Assembly (NCBI GenBank): GCA_013177995.1
Contig: JABLXN010000013.1
Coordinates: 1-45,069 of the forward strand
DNA length: 45,069 nucleotides
Direction of reading: 5' to 3'
DNA from: Brevinematales bacterium
Lineage (GTDB): Bacteria; Spirochaetota; Brevinematia; Brevinematales; Thermospiraceae
A program made the translations under genes and the position numbers. Below the pieces are notes generated by a model. That model was not told the origin of the DNA and did no database searches. It saw only the letters and a list, made by a program, of their open reading frames with translations. Below are positions 15,301 through 23,392 of this stretch, one piece after another (the stretch's first letter is position 1; every line of letters starts with the position of its first letter).

Positions 15301-17617
15301 GGGAGTGTTAAACCTTGTGAATTATACTCTCCCAAATCCCCTTCAGTATTTTTATGCTCCGCGAGGTTTAGCGATATCCACCTATGAAACAAGGAATTTC
15401 ATCTATGGACAGCGATACCTGAGTGAGAAGGGGGAGATTCTGGGGGGTGACGGAGGGGTATCACTCGGGATGATTGTTCCCAGGGCGCTTATCAAGTATA
15501 CGGCTTTCTATGAGGCAAAACTCCAGATCACCAATGGAGAGGGGGAGGTTTCTTTCACACTTCCTGATAATCTCACCAGTTTCAAGGTGATGGCGGTGGC
15601 TCATACCACAAACTCAAAATTTGGTTATGGGGAAAGCAGTTTTGTGGTGAAGCGTCCCTTGATGGTGCTTGAGAGCTTCCCTACCTTTGTGAGGCCAAAG
15701 GATGAGTTTATGGCAGGTGGTATGGTGTTCAACTACACGGGAGAGAAGCAGACCCTCACGGTGGAGATGAGTGTTTCAGAGGAGCTTGCGGTAGGGGGAA
15801 AGAGGTCGATTTTGACCAACATTACGCTGGAGAATAATGCTTCGAGAGAGGTGCTCTTTCCTGTGTTGGTGAAGAGTCCAGGCACAGGACAGACAGCTCT
15901 TACGCTCAAGGTGATGGGGAAAGGGGTATCCGATGGGATCACCAAAACAATCCCCATCATGATCATGCGTTATCCTGAGACTGTGGCGCTATACGGCATG
16001 CTCTCAAATCAGCAAAACAGGGCTTCGAATGTGATCACGGTCACGACCAATGTGATGTCGGATCTTTCTTCTCTTGAGGTCACGGTTGCGCCGACAGCTT
16101 TTGTAGAACTCAAGGGGAATCTTGATTACCTTGTTTCGTATCCGTACGGGTGTGTGGAACAGAAGACCTCCCGTATTTTGCCGCTCATCACAGGAGAGGA
16201 TGTGATCCTGAAATACAAACTCTTGCACACCAAAACTAAGGAGGACCTCAGGGCTATTGTCCAGGAGGTGATGAACGAGGTGCCGGAGTATTTCAAGGAG
16301 AAGGGGTTTTCCTACTGGAAGGATAGCTCTTATATTTCAGGCTATCTCACGGTCTATGTCTTCTGGGTGTTGACATTGGCCCGTCAGGCGGGATATACCA
16401 TCAATGATGCTTTTTATAACCGGGTTTTTGAGGTGGTGAAAGGGTATATTCAGAAGAATACGATTCCTGATGATTTTTCTTCTTCCTATCGATGGCTTAC
16501 GATATGTTATGCTCTCTATGCTACCTCTCTCAATGGCTATACTGATCCCTCGAAATTCGTATGGGCGTATAATGAGATGAAAACCCGGGATCCCGGGAAT
16601 CTGTCTGCTCGGGCATTCTTTTTGATGGCGTTGGCCAAGTATCCTGATTTTCGAGAGAAGGCCGCTATACAGAAAGAACTTGTGGAATGGTTTGAGGCAA
16701 GGAAACGTCTCACAGGGGCCACGCTCTATTTTGAGGATAGAACCGATTGGGGATGGTTCTACTATAGCTCTTCTGTTGGTACGGCATTGGTGCTTCAGGC
16801 CTATCTCACAGCAGGTATCACTCTTCCGGATGCTTACAAGGTGATCAATTTCCTTGTATCCCAGCGAAGGGGCTATGCGTGGGCACACACCCACGAAAAT
16901 GCCTGGGTGTTTTATGCCTTTTCTACCTACCTGAAGATGTTTGAAAAAGAGGAACCGAAGAGTACTTATGAAGTCTTGATGAATGCAAAGCAGATTCTCT
17001 CTGGAAGTTTTGAAAACAGAAATCAACCTGCTCAAAGGGGTGTGGTGAGTTTTGGTGCGGAGGATATGGGTGAGAAAAATCTCCAGATTGCACGAACAGG
17101 ACAGGGAACTCTCTATTATAACTATCGATACAGGTATATCCCTCGCTCTACCCCTCGCTTGTTGGAGAATGGGTTTACCATAGAAAGAAAATATATCGAT
17201 CTCGACACAGGAAAGGAAGTGACGGTGATGGAGAGGGGAAAAGATTACCTCGTACGTATTACCCTGAGTACGCCTGTGGTTCGTCATATGGTGGTGGTGG
17301 AGGATACCCTTCCCGCCGGGCTTGAGGTGGTGAATCTCTCCTTTGCTACCGAAGGGGGAAATCCCAACCAGGAGAGGGTGAGGAGAGAGAGTGATGAGTA
17401 TGATTTCTGGTGGAGTGGGTTCTCACACAAGGAGATTTACAAGGACAGGGTTATTTATAGTGCGGATGTACTTTATCCTGGAACGTACACCTTGACATAC
17501 CTGGTTCGGGCTACGTTGCCGGGTTCATTTTTCATCCCTGGATGCCATGTAGAAGAGATGTATAATCCAGAAAATTTTGCCACCGTGTATTTCCCGGAAA
17601 AGATGATTGTGCAATAA
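12383..17617 (+). CDS. Bacterial alpha-2-macroglobulin (main part, thioester type)
   Basis: 1744 residues from a GTG at 12383; the frame is in fact open from 12278. Bacterial alpha-2-macroglobulins trap proteases in the periplasm through an internal thioester. Seen here: Ig-like macroglobulin domains, the conserved 'DRYLYQPGERVFLKG' segment (about residue 455), the bait/ANA-like 'SVADRGVLNL' segment (about 970), and the thioester motif YPYGCVEQ with Cys 1257 and Gln 1260 intact. An alpha/alpha-toroid thioester domain follows, then a C-terminal macroglobulin/receptor-like domain ('MVVVEDTLPAGLEVVN'). The family usually pairs with PBP1C, which is the divergent neighbour; together they are thought to defend and repair the envelope. 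The only defect is the T9 frameshift upstream. A strong terminator follows at 17642. The GTG itself has no ribosome-binding site, so this part alone would be poorly translated. Confidence 0.9.
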   Translation: MKTTEKAMQQFTIGGKIFRANTPLFFETPKQSVSSATRASRLPDSEIRLFFSLPVDLKNLEKVIKITPSITFSMMYVTNRGRIFSNEVVIYPRGEKTNTLYTLTIDRSLTPVGGELPMAEDFRFFYKTYEPFTVEKIFLAEEDREYESYGGNTIVIKFNNGIADIPDEMLRRWVTVSPAVSFLSFEKDDNVLYLRGNFVPYQRYNLSIQSFLRDEFGQTLGREVSYSFQATPSPSYVYVPTGYLIMENYLANLLSLKTINIEGISFSYVSLTNPMEIAKFLLERNPAEMIDKLAQEKKEFQLPEKWNSFEIYKIPLKRYHPSDEGFLLYKVQVKRRTPASKYAWTPQAYYGYIQFTDISATFKEGPWGNMIIVRSLKNNAPVSNAKVYGYDTNTRRWVLAGVTSRAGILLETNVLSFLYMVESEKSRFYISSSYHHSSQVQYGYEGYSEKPGCLVFSDRYLYQPGERVFLKGIYRFRYKDTWVIEPKRKGAFRVEVYNSRDEMIAKTNFFSTSKGSFDFWVDIPKDAPTGEYGVRIFFEGDERYKESWYSSFQVEEFRPARAEMRIQANKPLYLTGEKMKLDLIGWYLFGAPVGNSVNYTVSFRSSPYRSKSFPLYTFSSRQWWYEYDEDEYGGDWYRFSEIASGTLEPNAEGVASTTVDLSSICDDGYLSIFARTTLPDDTPVSGYKSDIEVRKKLHLGIRVPSFFHSVNKPFSISLVALNEKDQVVTNQAVLVVTHHEWKSFRVAGHGGRFQWEWREVTTPVYSNQLAIHQSSVSLQLEKPGYYTATVYEKAGGSLVPHGRTWFYALGGGFYGWRIDDDERTEVISDKSEYSVGETATLLIQNPYPSARAVITVEREKFYKSYEIPATNSMLTFTLPIEEEYIPNIYVSVMLYTGRTGTNKVSNDVDYARPQYRIGYANLRVIPKEKTLSLMITTDKETYEPREKVKARVRVRDRSGNPVSAEVTLSVADRGVLNLVNYTLPNPLQYFYAPRGLAISTYETRNFIYGQRYLSEKGEILGGDGGVSLGMIVPRALIKYTAFYEAKLQITNGEGEVSFTLPDNLTSFKVMAVAHTTNSKFGYGESSFVVKRPLMVLESFPTFVRPKDEFMAGGMVFNYTGEKQTLTVEMSVSEELAVGGKRSILTNITLENNASREVLFPVLVKSPGTGQTALTLKVMGKGVSDGITKTIPIMIMRYPETVALYGMLSNQQNRASNVITVTTNVMSDLSSLEVTVAPTAFVELKGNLDYLVSYPYGCVEQKTSRILPLITGEDVILKYKLLHTKTKEDLRAIVQEVMNEVPEYFKEKGFSYWKDSSYISGYLTVYVFWVLTLARQAGYTINDAFYNRVFEVVKGYIQKNTIPDDFSSSYRWLTICYALYATSLNGYTDPSKFVWAYNEMKTRDPGNLSARAFFLMALAKYPDFREKAAIQKELVEWFEARKRLTGATLYFEDRTDWGWFYYSSSVGTALVLQAYLTAGITLPDAYKVINFLVSQRRGYAWAHTHENAWVFYAFSTYLKMFEKEEPKSTYEVLMNAKQILSGSFENRNQPAQRGVVSFGAEDMGEKNLQIARTGQGTLYYNYRYRYIPRSTPRLLENGFTIERKYIDLDTGKEVTVMERGKDYLVRITLSTPVVRHMVVVEDTLPAGLEVVNLSFATEGGNPNQERVRRESDEYDFWWSGFSHKEIYKDRVIYSADVLYPGTYTLTYLVRATLPGSFFIPGCHVEEMYNPENFATVYFPEKMIVQ

Positions 17618-17641
17618 GAGAGCTTTTCAAAGGAAAGAAAA

Positions 17642-17677
17642 AAGCCCGTTACCTTTTGGGTAGCGGGCTTATCTTTT
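17642..17677 (+). terminator. Intrinsic terminator after the alpha-2-macroglobulin gene
   Basis: A 12-bp stem, AAGCCCGTTACC (17642-17653) against GGTAGCGGGCTT (17659-17670) with one G-U pair and a 5-base loop, is followed by ATCTTTT. Family A copy A4 starts on the next base. Confidence 0.85.
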
Positions 17678-17874
17678 GAGACCTTTGCACGAATGTGCGA
17701 AGGTCTCAAAAAAGCAATAAAAACACAAAATTAGTATAAAAATATGCCTTTCCATAATAAAAAATCCTATTTTTTTGGATAAAAAAGACAAATAAGCCCT
17801 TGTAAACAGAAAAACGGGGAAGAGGGGCGTAGCCCCTGATCCAGAAAGGTCAAGAAGCCCCCTGTAAGGGTCTC
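17678..17874 (+). repeat. Family A element, copy A4
   Basis: A 197-bp copy. Hairpin arms GAGACCTTTGCAC and GTGCGAAGGTCTC surround GAAT (one G-U type pair). The AGGGGC-GTA-GCCCCT hairpin and a right end CTGTAAGGGTCTC follow. The flanks CTTTT (17673-17677) and TTTTT (17875-17879) match at 4 of 5 bases. Its right end supplies the final codons and stop of the cupin gene that ends at 17850. Confidence 0.8.
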
Positions 17875-18362
17875 TTTTTGTGTTTGGCTGTGGCAAGCCA
17901 CTGTCTGATGGTCTTGTGGTGGAGATGGGTTTCTTCTTCGGTTGGTGCCCACGGGGCAAATTCCTTGTCTGTCGCAGGATCATAGGGGCCTGGTTTGACT
18001 TCAAAGGTGAGGCTTTTGGTGATAGGGATCAGAGTGTGCCAGCAGCCGGGGAGAAGATCCACGACGGAAACCTGTTTGCCGTCCATGAGGGTAGCCTCAA
18101 TGATATTTCCCTCATCGTCAAAAAGAATAACCCATACCCTTCCAGAGAGAAGAACGAAGGTCTCTGTTTTGGGTGGGTTGAGGTGCCGATGGGGACGGAC
18201 ATAGGAGAAGGGCATCATGGCATTGAAAAACCGTTGGACAGTATCCGGGAGCTGGTGGAGGTTATAGTTTTTTCGTTTTCGAGGAGAGTTGGCCGCTTCC
18301 TGGAAAAGAGAAGCGGCTTCTTTTTTTCCAAAGGTCTGGAGAAAAATCTTTTCCATCTTCAT
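17850..18362 (-). CDS. WbuC-like cupin-fold metalloprotein
   Basis: A 170-residue protein. The core (about 20-150) is a WbuC-type cupin: 'FFNAMMPFSYVRPHRHLNPPKTETFVLLSGRVWV' with HRH and Glu as probable metal ligands, then 'LPGCWHTLIPI'. WbuC relatives are found next to surface-polysaccharide genes; the reaction is unknown. Here it is the last gene of the flagellar operon, only 5 bases after motB, so it is co-transcribed with motor genes. The final residues (RPLQGAS) and the stop codon are read from family A copy A4; the original C-terminus was therefore replaced when the element inserted. The start ATG at 18362 overlaps the region of the motB stop, and a second Met follows two codons later. 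Confidence 0.78.
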   Translation of the reverse strand: MKMEKIFLQTFGKKEAASLFQEAANSPRKRKNYNLHQLPDTVQRFFNAMMPFSYVRPHRHLNPPKTETFVLLSGRVWVILFDDEGNIIEATLMDGKQVSVVDLLPGCWHTLIPITKSLTFEVKPGPYDPATDKEFAPWAPTEEETHLHHKTIRQWLATAKHKKRPLQGAS

Positions 18363-18367
18363 AGGGT

Positions 18368-19108
18368 TTAGTCGGAGACAGAGATATAAATGTCCACTCG
18401 CCGGTTGTATGCCCTTCCTTCTGGGGTGGCGTTACTTTCAATGGGGTCATATTCTCCTCGACCGGAAGCCTTCATGATAGAAGGATCTACCCCAAAGTCA
18501 GCCAGAAACCGGACCACAGAACTGGCCCGTGCTGTGGACAACTCCCAGTTGGATGGGTACACCTTGGCCATTTCGGAGGCACGGGGGATTTGCGTGTTAT
18601 CCGTATGGCCAATCACATCAATCTTGTAGCCTTCTTTGATGTTTTTGATCATCATGGCAATCTTTCGAAGGGTTTCCTTTCCTTCATCGAAGTCTATTTC
18701 GGCACTGCCTGGACGGAAAAAGAGGTCACTTGAGAGGGAGATTTTGATACCCTTCTGGGTTTCGTCTATACGGACTTTTCGAGCCCTGAGTTCTGGCTTG
18801 AGCATTTCCATCATCTCCTTCATGGAAATGGAGAGTTTGGTGCCCACTTCACGGGAGGGAAGGGATTCGACGGTGTGACCACCTTCGGCTAATTTCCCTG
18901 CGGAAAGGGTTTGTCCTCCCTCAAGAAACCCTATATTGCCGGTGAAAGCGGAGAGGATGAGTTGCAGGTCTGAGGTTTTGGCTTGAGGAGTCATGTTGGC
19001 AATAAGGAATACGAAGAAGGTGAGAAGGAGGTTATTCATGTCTCCGAAGGTCACCATCCATGCGGGGGTTGAATATCCTCCGGAGGGACATTTCTTTGGT
19101 CTTCCCAT
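18368..19108 (-). CDS. motB: Flagellar motor stator protein MotB
   Basis: 246 residues. MotB anchors the stator to peptidoglycan and carries the proton-binding Asp. The single membrane segment follows the conserved 'PAWMVTFGDMNNLLLTFFVF', with Asp 23 as the ion-binding residue. The C-terminal OmpA-like peptidoglycan-binding domain has 'VIGHTDNTQIP', 'NWELSTARASSVVRFL' and 'NRRVDIYI'. AAGGAG precedes the ATG at normal spacing; the gap to motA is 4 bases. In most spirochaetes fliL-fliM-fliN follow motB, but here a cupin gene follows and the strand then changes. Confidence 0.95.
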   Translation of the reverse strand: MGRPKKCPSGGYSTPAWMVTFGDMNNLLLTFFVFLIANMTPQAKTSDLQLILSAFTGNIGFLEGGQTLSAGKLAEGGHTVESLPSREVGTKLSISMKEMMEMLKPELRARKVRIDETQKGIKISLSSDLFFRPGSAEIDFDEGKETLRKIAMMIKNIKEGYKIDVIGHTDNTQIPRASEMAKVYPSNWELSTARASSVVRFLADFGVDPSIMKASGRGEYDPIESNATPEGRAYNRRVDIYISVSD

Positions 19109-19112
19109 GAGA

Positions 19113-19889
19113 CTACTCCTTCACTTCCTGTTTGGTGCGTTTGTCTGCCGGGACAAACGAGTTGAGACGTTCGCGCAGAATGGTGGGGTTATCACCGGCC
19201 TGAATGGAGAGCACTCCCTCTACCATAATCTCTTTTAAGAGAACCTCATACTGGTTGTAGAGGTCAAGACGGGAAGCCCATGGGAGAAAAAGGAAGTTGG
19301 CCATAATAGCACCGTAGAGGGTGGTGATAAGAGCCGTTGACATGTTGGCACCGATGGAGGCCACATCTGTCATGTTTTTGAGCATCGCAATAAGACCCTG
19401 AAGGGTCCCGATCATACCAAAAGCCGGGGCAAAATAAGCCCAGTCATCGAGCATCTTTTTCCCCTGGGCGTGGCGCTTTTCCAACTGGTCGAGTTCGTTG
19501 AACATGATGTTTTTCACCACCTCTGGGTCGGTACCATCCACCACAAGCTGGATGGCTTTTTTGAGAAAGGGATCGGGAACTTCGGCCACATCGTCTTCGA
19601 GGGAAAGCACACCCTCGCGTCTCGCTTTTTCGGCAAAGGTAACTAAGGTTTCAACGGTGGCTGCCGGGTCTATGCTGACCTTTTTGGTGGTGAGACCAAT
19701 AATCTTGGGGAGAAGTTTGAACCGTTCCATAGGGGTGGCTATCAAGAGAGACCCAAGAGAACCAAAAACGGTGGTGAAGAGGGACATAAGGTCCCAGTAA
19801 ATGAGGAGGTTTCCACCGGAACCAAGGAAGAATGAAAGGACAAGAAATCCGCCTCCTCCGACAAGTCCTATAAGCCATGCTAATTCCAT
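19113..19889 (-). CDS. motA: Flagellar motor stator protein MotA
   Basis: 258 residues, four membrane segments (near 5-22, 33-50, 150-170 and 180-205) and a large cytoplasmic loop. The loop carries the charged residues that contact FliG ('ARREGVLSLEDDV', matching the Arg and Glu region of E. coli MotA). The conserved Pro of 'FAPAFGMIGTLQGLIAML' lies at the third segment. AAGGAGG sits in the end of flbD, 3 bases separate the genes, and translation is probably coupled. With MotB it forms the proton-driven stator. Confidence 0.95.
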   Translation of the reverse strand: MELAWLIGLVGGGGFLVLSFFLGSGGNLLIYWDLMSLFTTVFGSLGSLLIATPMERFKLLPKIIGLTTKKVSIDPAATVETLVTFAEKARREGVLSLEDDVAEVPDPFLKKAIQLVVDGTDPEVVKNIMFNELDQLEKRHAQGKKMLDDWAYFAPAFGMIGTLQGLIAMLKNMTDVASIGANMSTALITTLYGAIMANFLFLPWASRLDLYNQYEVLLKEIMVEGVLSIQAGDNPTILRERLNSFVPADKRTKQEVKE

Positions 19890-19892
19890 AGG

Positions 19893-20102
19893 TTATCCCT
19901 CCTTTGAAAGCTTGATACCCTCCGCTACCGTTGAGGCAAGAAACCGGCGGAAGGCCGCAAACACCTCCTCCGGTTTCTCACGAACCATATAGCGGTTTCC
20001 ATTCATCATGGTGATGACCGTATCGGGGTGTGCCTCAATACTTTCCACCTGGAAGTAGTTGAGGTAGAGTTCTGTATTATTGATACGTGTTACCTTAATC
20101 AT
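19893..20102 (-). CDS. flbD: Flagellar protein FlbD
   Basis: A 69-residue protein of the short FlbD family (PF06289), starting 'MIKVTRINNTELYLNYFQVE' with the internal 'HPDTVITMMNGNRYMV' motif. The family sits between flgE and motA in spirochaetes and Firmicutes. Its role is not settled and it is unrelated to the Caulobacter regulator of the same name. It is 10 bases after flgE and 3 before motA. Confidence 0.9.
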   Translation of the reverse strand: MIKVTRINNTELYLNYFQVESIEAHPDTVITMMNGNRYMVREKPEEVFAAFRRFLASTVAEGIKLSKEG

Positions 20103-20112
20103 ACACTACCTA

Positions 20113-21489
20113 TTACCTCTTGAGGGTGAGAATCTCACGGAGCATATCATCCGAGGTGGTTACCACACGAGAGTTGGCCTGGAAACCTCTCTCGGTCACA
20201 ATCATATCGGTAAAGGTTTCCGAGAGGTCTACGTTACTCATTTCGAGAGCACCGGCGTAGATTTTGCCCCGTCCCACGGTTCCCGGAGCCCCGACATTGG
20301 GCATACCTGAGTTGTTGGATTCAGAGTAGAGGCTTTCTCCCTCTTTGGTGAGACCGGAAGGGTTCACAAAGGCGGCCAAAGCCACCTGTCCTAAAATACG
20401 GCGTTCTCCATTGGTATAAGCCCCGGTAATGGTACCGGAATCATCTATCTTGAAGCTTTCAAGATACCCCATCTCATAACCATCCTGGAAGTAGGCATAG
20501 GTGGTAGTAGGAGCACTGAACTGGGTTATAGAGTCCTTGACACTCCCTGCCTGTCCTAAGTGGAGTGTTACCTGTTTCTGCTGACCGTTGGGGAGGGTGA
20601 AACTCAGGATAGCCTCAAGATCGTTCTCTGTATCCGTGGTAGGATTGGCTCCGGCGGCTTCTGTGATGGAGAGAAGGGTTCCCTTGTTGTCAAAGTTGAC
20701 AATGAGTTCGTTGTTGGTATCTACCTTGACCCCACCGACGTTCAACGTGAGGTTGGTAACCGCATCCTCAGGGGTTTGTGGTTCAAGGGTGGCGGTCATT
20801 CTCCACTGATTGAGACCCTCCTTGCGGAAATTGAGGATAAGCCTTCGTTTGGTTCCATAGTCATCGAAGATATCAATGGCTGTTGAATGGGTGTTTTTGA
20901 TCCGTTCTGTTTCTGTGGCATTGGGTCCAAGAATAGGGGTGTCAAAATTGAGGTTACTCTTGAAGTTCACCACGGTGGTAGCCCGAGCCTCGAGTTTTTC
21001 CATCAGTGGGATACGGATATCCTCGAGAGGAGCTGAATGGTTGATGTAGCGTTCGCCGTTGGCAAGGGTAATGGCATTCCATCCCTGAACTTTGAGGCCA
21101 TTGGGGTTGACAAAATACCCATCACGATCAATGAGGAAGTTTCCGGCGCGGGTGTAGAAGGTGCGATCCCCCTGATTGAGAATGAAAAACCCTTCACCGG
21201 TGATGGCTAAATCGGTGTTCTTGCCCGTTGTCTGGATACTTCCCTGGGTCATGAGGGTATCAATACTGGCTATGGTCATACCAAGCCCAACCTGTTTGGG
21301 GTTCATACCTCCCCGTTCATCCGTGGGTTTAGCGGCACCGGTGAGTGTCTGGGAGAGAATATCCTGGAAAGTCACACGACCCTTCTTGAAACCGGTGGTA
21401 TTGACGTTGGCCACGTTATTACCGATGACATCCATGCGTGTCTGATGGTTTTGAAGACCGGAAACGGCGGAATAGAGTGATCTCATCAT
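20113..21489 (-). CDS. flgE: Flagellar hook protein FlgE
   Basis: 458 residues. It polymerises into the hook that joins motor and periplasmic filament. The N-terminal rod/hook motif 'SLYSAVSGLQNHQTRMDVIG' with 'NNVANVNTTGFKKGR' and the C-terminal 'VDLSETFTDMIVTERGFQAN' helix are typical of axial proteins. A hook-specific insert fills the middle (about 150-380). The start at 21489 (ATG ATG) has AAGGAG 7 bases upstream. The protein contains no cysteine at all. In characterised spirochaetes FlgE subunits are cross-linked by lysinoalanine between a conserved Lys and Cys (Lys165 and Cys178 in Treponema denticola), so that chemistry is not available here. Confidence 0.95.
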   Translation of the reverse strand: MMRSLYSAVSGLQNHQTRMDVIGNNVANVNTTGFKKGRVTFQDILSQTLTGAAKPTDERGGMNPKQVGLGMTIASIDTLMTQGSIQTTGKNTDLAITGEGFFILNQGDRTFYTRAGNFLIDRDGYFVNPNGLKVQGWNAITLANGERYINHSAPLEDIRIPLMEKLEARATTVVNFKSNLNFDTPILGPNATETERIKNTHSTAIDIFDDYGTKRRLILNFRKEGLNQWRMTATLEPQTPEDAVTNLTLNVGGVKVDTNNELIVNFDNKGTLLSITEAAGANPTTDTENDLEAILSFTLPNGQQKQVTLHLGQAGSVKDSITQFSAPTTTYAYFQDGYEMGYLESFKIDDSGTITGAYTNGERRILGQVALAAFVNPSGLTKEGESLYSESNNSGMPNVGAPGTVGRGKIYAGALEMSNVDLSETFTDMIVTERGFQANSRVVTTSDDMLREILTLKR

Positions 21490-21514
21490 AGGCCTACTCC
21501 TTGTATTTTTTCTC

Positions 21515-21967
21515 TTATTTTACCGGGGCGGCAATCTCGCTCACCTGTTCGAGAGCGACTTCCTCATTGTTGACATTGAGGAAGGTTTGTCCGTTTTTTA
21601 CCCGGATACTTTCGACAAGACCTTGAGCCATGACCCCATCGGTTCTCTCATACACCACCCACTTGTTGACAAGGCCAAGTGTGCGGGTGAAGGCAAGTTC
21701 CTTGCTGAAGGTTTGCATGGTGGTAATCATCTCGTTGAGTTGCTTGAGCGAGGTGAGCTGTGTCATCTGAGTGATAAATTCCTTGTCCTCAAGGGGCTTG
21801 GTGGGGTTCTGGTTCCGGAGCTGGGTGATCAGAAGCTTCATAAAATCAGCTTCCGAGAGGCTGTTCTTGCTTCCCTGGTTCTGGGCCCGAATCTGGGCGT
21901 TGAATCCCTCAACCTTGTAAGTAAGTTCCTGCAGTTCAGCAGGGCTCATCTGGGTATTTATGTTCAT
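21515..21967 (-). CDS. flgD: Flagellar hook assembly (capping) protein FlgD
   Basis: 150 residues, the short spirochaete type with the conserved N-terminal segment 'LSEADFMKLLITQLRNQNPTKPLEDKEF' (about residues 37-64; quoted in two overlapping parts: LSEADFMKLLITQLRNQNP and PTKPLEDKEF) and a C-terminal part ending in 'VNNEEVALEQVSEIAAP'. FlgD caps the growing hook and allows FlgE to polymerise. AGGAGG is placed 5 bases before the ATG. It lies 9 bases after fliK and 25 before flgE. Confidence 0.93.
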   Translation of the reverse strand: MNINTQMSPAELQELTYKVEGFNAQIRAQNQGSKNSLSEADFMKLLITQLRNQNPTKPLEDKEFITQMTQLTSLKQLNEMITTMQTFSKELAFTRTLGLVNKWVVYERTDGVMAQGLVESIRVKNGQTFLNVNNEEVALEQVSEIAAPVK

Positions 21968-21976
21968 ATGAACCTC

Positions 21977-23209
21977 CTATACAATATAATTGACCCGAGC
22001 ATCAGTCCAGAGGGAAGAGGATGTGATGCCTTCTGTCGCTATCACCTCACCTTCTCCCTGAAAAGAACGAGTAGAACCAAAAGCTGGCTCTGGCTGTTTG
22101 TCATCACCGGGTTGGCCTAAACTCACATCGAGACTTCCTACCTGTACCCCAGCCTGCTGAAGCTGACGCTGGAGTTCACCGAGGTTCTGGTCAAAGAGGG
22201 CTTTGGCTTCGGGGGTGGAAACCACAATCTTGCCCATCATCTGTCCATCTTCGAGGACAATCTTCATCTCCATACGACCAAGATCCGGTGGGGTGAGTTG
22301 AAGCCTCATCTCGCTCTGTCCATCCCGAAGGGTAATGAGGGCTTTGCCTGCCACCTGCTGAAGCATCTGTTCTACAGATACCTTAGGAAGGGAGGGGAGA
22401 GCAGGGGCTGTTTTCACACCAAAATCCTGGATGGGTTTGGCTATAGGGGAGAATATTCCCTCTTTGGGGTCGATTTGTTTCAGAAGGCTTTCAATCTTTG
22501 AGGAGAAGCTTTCCTTGAGAGAAAGAGACTCGGAGAGGGGTTTTTCTCCTGTGGTTGGCTGATAGGTTCTTTTGTCAATGAGACGAATGAGGGGCTTCTC
22601 CTGCTCTTTCTGGGTTTCGCTGGTTCTTGCAGGAGAGGAGTTCTTGTCCTGTGAAGGGGTGCTTTCTCTTTGTGGGGACTGACTATTCTCCTGATCTAAG
22701 AAGGCCTTGGGGTTTTCTGTGGGAAGGGTTGTCTTGAGGTTTCCAAAGGGAGAGGAAACCATCTCATCTATCCATCCCAAAAAATGTTTCAGAAAGTCCT
22801 CATTGGAGAGTTTGCCCTTTTCCCAGGCCAAAACCATCTCTCGAAGGGAAGAGAGAAGTTCAGAGGCCTCCTGTTTCATGCCAGGGGAAAGAGAGGCTGT
22901 TCCCTGGTTGAGAAAGGAGAGCAGGGCCTCAAGAACTTCAGTGATATTTTCCTCTGTTTGTTTCTCTGGATGCTGGAGGAGGGCTTCTACTTTTTCACGG
23001 ATATCCTGTATCTTTTCTGAGGGTCGTTTTTCTGTGGCGGGTTTTTCTTTGGGCTGAGTGGTCACCTTTTCAAGGGTGGCGGCAAATTCGCTTTTCTTTT
23101 CCCTCTCTCCTTTTGCCAAGGGCGAGGGGATATCCTTGCGAGACACATCAAAAGACATCTTTTCTGGCTGGAAGGTTTCTTTCAGGTTGGGGAATACCAT
23201 TGTATTCAT
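21977..23209 (-). CDS. fliK: Flagellar hook-length control protein FliK
   Basis: 410 residues from the ATG at 23209, chosen for its AAGGAG at 7-base spacing; the open frame extends to 23317 but that part has no start signal. The N-terminal two thirds are low-complexity Glu/Lys/Ser/Pro-rich sequence, as expected of the molecular-ruler part. Residues about 285-375 form the Flg_hook domain ('GQSEMRLQLTPPDLGRMEMKI', 'AKALFDQNLGELQRQLQQAG', each quoted as separate conserved blocks). FliK measures hook length and switches export from hook to filament subunits. It is the first gene of the operon visible here; no strong promoter is obvious upstream. Confidence 0.9.
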   Translation of the reverse strand: MNTMVFPNLKETFQPEKMSFDVSRKDIPSPLAKGEREKKSEFAATLEKVTTQPKEKPATEKRPSEKIQDIREKVEALLQHPEKQTEENITEVLEALLSFLNQGTASLSPGMKQEASELLSSLREMVLAWEKGKLSNEDFLKHFLGWIDEMVSSPFGNLKTTLPTENPKAFLDQENSQSPQRESTPSQDKNSSPARTSETQKEQEKPLIRLIDKRTYQPTTGEKPLSESLSLKESFSSKIESLLKQIDPKEGIFSPIAKPIQDFGVKTAPALPSLPKVSVEQMLQQVAGKALITLRDGQSEMRLQLTPPDLGRMEMKIVLEDGQMMGKIVVSTPEAKALFDQNLGELQRQLQQAGVQVGSLDVSLGQPGDDKQPEPAFGSTRSFQGEGEVIATEGITSSSLWTDARVNYIV

Positions 23210-23331
23210 TGGGACACTCCTTTTGTGTCGTCTTTTATGTTTTCGGTTTTTTTTGAAAAAGTTTGAGAGAGATGAGGGGGGATTTTTTGGTAAGGTTATA
23301 GATCCTGATCCATACATTTTTGATGAAAAAA

Positions 23332-23361
23332 CTGGAATTTTTTTTTCATTTGCTTTATAAT
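23332..23361 (+). promoter_or_regulatory. Possible promoter of the helicase/methyltransferase block
   Basis: A perfect TATAAT (23356-23361) has only a weak -35 (CTGGAA, 23332-23337, 18-bp spacer). The spacing to the ATG at 23393 is suitable. Confidence 0.4.
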
Positions 23362-23392
23362 GTAGAAAGATATCAAGGAAAAGGGAAAAGGT

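Noticed and set aside
23209-23340. Sigma-28 promoter before fliK (CAAA...CCGAAAA-like sequence)
   Set aside because: The match is partial, the spacing is 14 instead of 15, and the region is A-rich.
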